A DNA stretch of 64,000 bases. It comes from Isochrysis galbana (Eukaryota > Haptophyta > Isochrysidales > Isochrysidaceae). The stretch covers positions 3,536,833-3,600,832 of the forward strand of contig CM030940.1 in the NCBI GenBank assembly GCA_018136815.1. The letters run 5' to 3'. Below, piece after piece: positions 59,789-64,000 of this stretch. Position 1 is the stretch's first letter, and the number at the start of each line of letters is the position of its first letter. Position numbers and translations under genes: made by a program. The notes beneath the pieces are model-generated. The model searched no databases. It saw only the letters and a program-made list of their open reading frames with translations, and was not told the DNA's origin.

Positions 59789-61196
59789 ATGCAGCTCAGC
59801 CTCGTTCTCGCGCTCTATGGGCTCGCGGCTCAGCCGCGGCTTGCGAGCGTGGTGCGGCCGGCGATCAGCGGGCTGAGGATGGTCGCCACCTCGCCTGCCG
59901 CACTCTCGCACGACGACGTCGCGCTCTCCGGCCTCAATGGCCAGGCGCTCCGCGTGACAATGGAGGATGTGCCGAGCAAGGCCGACATCAAGAAGGCGGT
60001 GCCTGCACACTGCTTCACACGGCAGACGGGAACCTCGATGCGCTACCTGGCGCAGTCACTTGCTATTCAGGCAGCTCTTGTTGCTATCGGCCGCGCCATC
60101 CCACTCACGCGAGCGATGACCCCAGTGTGGATCGCGTACTCCCTCGTGACGGGCACTGCCGCAACTGGCCTATGGGTGCTTGCGCACGAGTGCGGCCATG
60201 GCGCCTTTTCAGACAACCGTCGTCTCCAGAATGCCGTGGGCTATGTCCTCCACTCTGCACTGCTCGTCCCCTACTTCTCGTGGCAGCGCTCACATGCGGT
60301 ACACCATGCCAACACGAACCACATCACGGAAGGCGAGACCCATGTGCCGATGGTGGTCAACGGCGATGGCGTAACCGAGCACGCCGGCGGCGAGAATGAC
60401 CTAGCAGCCTCGCGTTCGATGGGCAAGGGACCATATGGTGCCCTGCAGCTCATCCTCCACCTCGTCTTTGGCTGGCCGGCGTACCTGATCGCAGGCAAGA
60501 CTGGCGGCCCAAAGTACGGCACGTCCAACCACTTCTGGCCGACTAAGCCGTTCTCCAAGACGTTGTGGCCCGGGCAATGGGCGAAGAAGGTGTGGCTATC
60601 GGACTGGGGCATTGTCGCCACGCTTGCCGGCCTCGCGTTCTGGGCCTCCAAGGCTGGCATCGCCTCGGTGCTCGCGATGTACGTCGGCCCGCTGCTCGTG
60701 GTCAACATGTGGCTTGTCGGCTACACTTGGCTCCAGGTACGCCTCGCACCCTCGGAGTGGCCATGCCGCGCTCGGCGGACATATCGCGGCCTATGAAGCC
60801 GCCCTGAACTCGCTGCTTGCATTGCCAACTAGCCAGCCACGCGCACTGACGCTCTCTCCACCCCCCGCTCAGCACACCGACACTGACGTTCCGCACCTCG
60901 CCGCGTCCGACTTCTCTTACATGCGTGGCGCATTCCTCTCCATTGACCGTCCGTACGGCCCGCTCTTTGACTTTCTCCATCACAAGATCGGCTCTACCCA
61001 CGTCGCCCACCACATCGACTGCACTATCCCACACTACCATGCCCGCGAGGCCACCGAGGCGATCAAGAAGGCCTTCCCTAAGGCCTACTTGTATGACCCA
61101 ACCCCGGTACATCGTGCCTTGTGGCGTGTCGCAACGAGCTGCATCGCTGTCAAGAAGGAGGAGGGCTCGGGCCGTTACCTGTGGGTACCCCCCTAA
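59789..61196 (+). CDS. Delta-12/omega-3-type membrane fatty-acid desaturase
   Basis: Two exons, 59789-60736 and 60873-61196, total 1272 nt (423 aa); the joint TWLQ to HTDTDVPHL is the conserved TxLQHT of this family. Three histidine boxes bind the di-iron centre: HECGHG (residues 133-138), HAVHH (169-173) and HVAHH (359-363). Other family blocks are WQRSHAVHHANTNH, GETHVPMV, MRGAFLSIDRPYG and IPHYHAREATEAIKKAF. Hydrophobic pairs between the boxes fit four membrane spans. The enzyme inserts a double bond into an acyl chain of a membrane lipid, making linoleate or further polyunsaturates; omega-6 and omega-3 activity cannot be told apart here. The start MQLSLVLALYGLAAQ looks like a signal peptide followed by a basic/Ser region, fitting plastid targeting. 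An in-frame ATG at 59765 is a less likely start. Confidence 0.93.
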
Positions 61197-62490
61197 GTCG
61201 ACAGCGTGACATGTGGCGGGGCTCCACCAAAAAATGTTCAGCCGTGAACGACTCAACTGAAATGAGCTTCGAGTGCATGCGCCGAGCGTTCAGCTCGAGT
61301 TGACCGAGCCTAGTGTGTGTGGAACCGACACTAGGCTTGGCACGCGGGCCAAAACCAGGCCTGGATGCTGCCGAGCTCGGCTCGGCCCAGCTGTCCGCAA
61401 ACTAGCGCTCTGTGCCTATGCCGCTGTTCTTCAGGGAAATGCTCATGCGTAGTCCGCCCGGCGTGCACATGCACGAGCAAGGCCTGCCCATCTCGAGCCA
61501 TTCCGGAAAGTGGCGACGGGAAGACACTCAAGGAACAACCGTAATTTAACTATTCATCTATCGCTTTCGCGAGCTGTTTGCACGTATGTCTTGCTGTTTG
61601 CACGTATATCGTGACGTATGGGTCCAACCATATTCAACGTTGGGAGGCGTCGTCGCGCTTGCGTGGGCCCTCGGGTCTGGCGAATAGTCGGGAGAGCACC
61701 ATTTTCTCCCACTTCTTGGGGCCTCACTCACCTGAGGGATCTCCTTGAAAATTGGAGCTTATAGTCGTTAATGTGCACTAGCGCCTTTGCCTGTGAAGAA
61801 GCCCGGGTCGGGCCCCATCTGTTGCCATGCTATGGCAGCCCCATGATGGAGTTGAGTTGGCCGTGCTCGACTGGTGGGGGGGGCAACTAAGTTTATACTT
61901 GGTTGCGATGGAGCGCGCCGCGCGGCTCCCCTCTCATTCGGGCCCCCGGGCCCCCCGCCGAGGGCGGCCCCCATGCCCCCACGGACCAGTCGCTGGCGAA
62001 GGGGCCGCGTCCACCATCAGAGGCCGAGCACGTGCGTGCGACCCCGGTCGCGCCACACGGCCCGTGGCCCCGGCCACACCACCCACAGCAGCCATGCTGG
62101 CCCCCATCTTGGGGGACAGCAGGCTGCTGGACTCAAAGAAATGGCGCCAGACGAGCAGGGCCTGCGCTCCATTGGGCATGCCTTATGGCAGAGGCCCCTC
62201 TCACCCCGGCGAGGGTCGCGCCGCCTCGCGGCCGGGTGGCCCTTATGTGGGTTATGGGCACAACTCCATGACATGCAACATAGCGACACAACACAACAAC
62301 TCAAGATGGCTGCCCACAGGTTGGATCTGCTGGTCGCATCCCTCAGCCAAAGGAGAACCACAACACCCATACCCCCTGGCGCACCGGCGCACCTGCCCAC
62401 TCCGAGACGAGAAGCAACTGACTCCCGCCACACCCGGGCCCGACACGCAGGAACAAGAATCAGACGTAGAAGACCAGCAAGCTGACTCAG
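61197..62490. other. Spacer with a dispersed repeat
   Basis: 61880-61910 (GGCAACTAAGTTTATACTTG) is the end word shared with 4570-4590 and 37905-37925. Open frames at 61827-62549 overlap on both strands; one (about 62130-62485) has a helical-looking part, QLHDMQHSDTTQQLKMAAHR, but no family was recognised. Confidence 0.4.
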
Positions 62491-62775
62491 ATGTCAGATG
62501 CGATTTGCGACCTCTCATTCCACCAAGCGGGCGACCTGGTTCTCCTTGACACGACGGTCTATGCGGCCATCGTCGAACTCCTGCTCGAGCTCGAGGGCGT
62601 CGACCCCGAGCCAGATTTCTGGGCCCGCTCCTCGCGGAGCCCATGGCCATGGCACATCGCAGTCAACGGAGACTGCGCGCAACAATTCCAAGCCCGCTAC
62701 GGCCTCCAAACCGCCATCCGCGTTCACCAAACGGCAAACGGACGTCGCGGTACAAATCAAAATCGAGTCCATTGA
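62491..62775 (+). CDS. Small unknown ORF
   Basis: The 94-residue frame MSDAICDLSFHQAGDLVLLD ... VYAAIVELLLELEGVDPEPDF ... PWHIAVNGDCAQQFQARYGL is compositionally normal for a globular protein, unlike its surroundings. No start context, splice sites or family were identified. It may belong to the repeat that begins near 61880. Confidence 0.28.
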   Translation: MSDAICDLSFHQAGDLVLLDTTVYAAIVELLLELEGVDPEPDFWARSSRSPWPWHIAVNGDCAQQFQARYGLQTAIRVHQTANGRRGTNQNRVH

Positions 62776-64000
62776 GGATAAGCTCAACAAAAAGGGTACC
62801 TCGTCGCGCAAGGCGTTGTACGAAGCCCTCTAGGATGTGGCGGCCCACTTCGTAGCATAGATGCTCCATTAGGCTGATATTAGGTCCTGATATCATGATA
62901 CATGATATTAGGTCCTCTAGACCTGATGACCTGATGGCTTGTCATGACGAGGCCAGGCGACTATAAATATAATGGACAATTGAATTCTCTTGTAGTAGTA
63001 GTCGTACACTTAGCGCGAAAAACAGCGGGGGAAAGGGGGGATGGGTGGTTCTCGCCCCTCATGAGGGCATGAGGGGAGTCAAGACAGTATGCAGTATGGA
63101 GGGGCGCCGACGGTCATTCGAGGGCATTTCGTATTGCGATGTCGAGGAGCAGTTGTCCGTGCAAAGCTTGATATTCGGGGATGCGTGCGGGCTGTACGTG
63201 GACAAGCTGTGGGGATTATTGGCATGACTGGTAGGACGTAGGACGGCATCTTTTGATTTGAATCTTGATAGGTTATCCACACTAGTTGAACCGATCAAAA
63301 CACGCGAGGAGTGCGCCCGCGCCCGGTAGCGGTGGGAAGTTGGGCACTCGAGCGCATCTCGCATCTCGCGTGCGGTGACTTCGACACGGTTTTTGCCCCT
63401 AGACCGATATTCGACAAGGTGCGCGCGGGCGGTGGGGGCGATTGGCGTGGCCGCTACAGCGGATTCTCATGCTTTCATATTTGGTGCGCTCCCCAGCCTA
63501 AGTGGATGAACAGAAAAGGGCCGGTCGCCCGCGCCTGGTAGCGGTGCAAGCAGTTAGCTGTAGCTGCTCTAGCCCTCGGTGACTAGCGGTTCACGTGAGC
63601 ACCTTGAGTTTTTGTGATATTTTCGTACTCATTGAAGTCCATTAAATCGCTGGTGTCTTATGATCCGGTATGCATAGCACCAAGCCTGGTAGACCTAGTG
63701 AGCTGGCGACAGAAATTTCCCCGTCTTTCAATATTTGTGCCTTGCATGAAGGGCCTCTCACTAAAAATCTACCGGAGGGGGGGCCGAGCCTGTATTTCGC
63801 GCACCGTCTTCGAAGGCCTGAAATTCGGTATTTTTCGAAGATTTCGCCGGACAACCCCCAAATTTTTTTGCTGATCCATCCTACCGGAACCTTTAGGGAG
63901 CTTATTTAGCCCTTCATTTACCCATTGTAGCTTGCGCCCTCCGCACCCTCATAGTGAGTGACCGGGCTATCTAGGGTGGTAGCGCATCCGGGCCGCACCC
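62776..64000. other. Terminal stretch, nothing recognised
   Basis: 62870-62940 contains GATATTAGGTCCT repeated twice around a GATATCATGATACATGATATTA palindrome. 63315-63335 and 63520-63545 share CGCCCGCGCC.GGTAGCGGTG. No gene is seen. Confidence 0.4.

Overview
The window reads as nuclear DNA of a photosynthetic protist, most likely an alga with a secondary plastid such as a haptophyte (inference; no marker gene here fixes the taxon). Reasons: genes broken by short GT-AG introns (about 75-300 bp), G+C-rich codons, a plant-type CIPK kinase, an HPPD and a delta-12-type desaturase whose N-termini both look like signal peptides, two TRP-like channels, and very long (CT)n and homopurine/homopyrimidine tracts beside genes.

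Layout, left to right: CIPK kinase lacking its 5' end (469-2386 +); repeats; Tubby-domain protein (5239-6198 -); nine-exon Ttd14-like P-loop/CYTH protein (7632-10059 -); frameshifted unknown ORF (11033-11600 -); a 3.85-kb terminal-inverted-repeat element whose interior is a 13-unit satellite (11648-15497); acidic unknown ORF (15689-16369 +); intronless ankyrin/TRP-like channel (17430-20222 +); Copia remnant (20887-21323); PP2C phosphatase (23167-25460 +); large CT microsatellites; coiled-coil protein (28420-30386 -); a mosaic of LINE fragments and tandem repeats (31376-37181); PH-domain protein (38393-39274 -); a 5-kb PIF/Harbinger-like transposon (39714-44725); HPPD (45355-47507 +); a piggyBac-like remnant (47821-48448); a second, intron-containing TRP-like channel (50013-52845 -); Nopp140-like nucleolar protein (54229-55953 -); repeats; fatty-acid desaturase (59789-61196 +); mostly unassigned sequence to the end.

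The host genes form no operon-like unit. Several share a signalling theme: CIPK and PP2C act on phosphorylation; Tubby, PH and Ttd14-type domains are phosphoinositide-linked in known families; and two TRP-like channels are present. About half of the window is repetitive. It holds recognisable pieces of Copia, LINE, Harbinger, piggyBac and an unclassified TIR family, several of them rearranged. Exon boundaries were placed by hand from splice motifs, reading phase and domain continuity. In the multi-exon models with a complete 5' end the exon lengths sum to a multiple of three, and in the partial CIPK model the reading phases agree across every junction.
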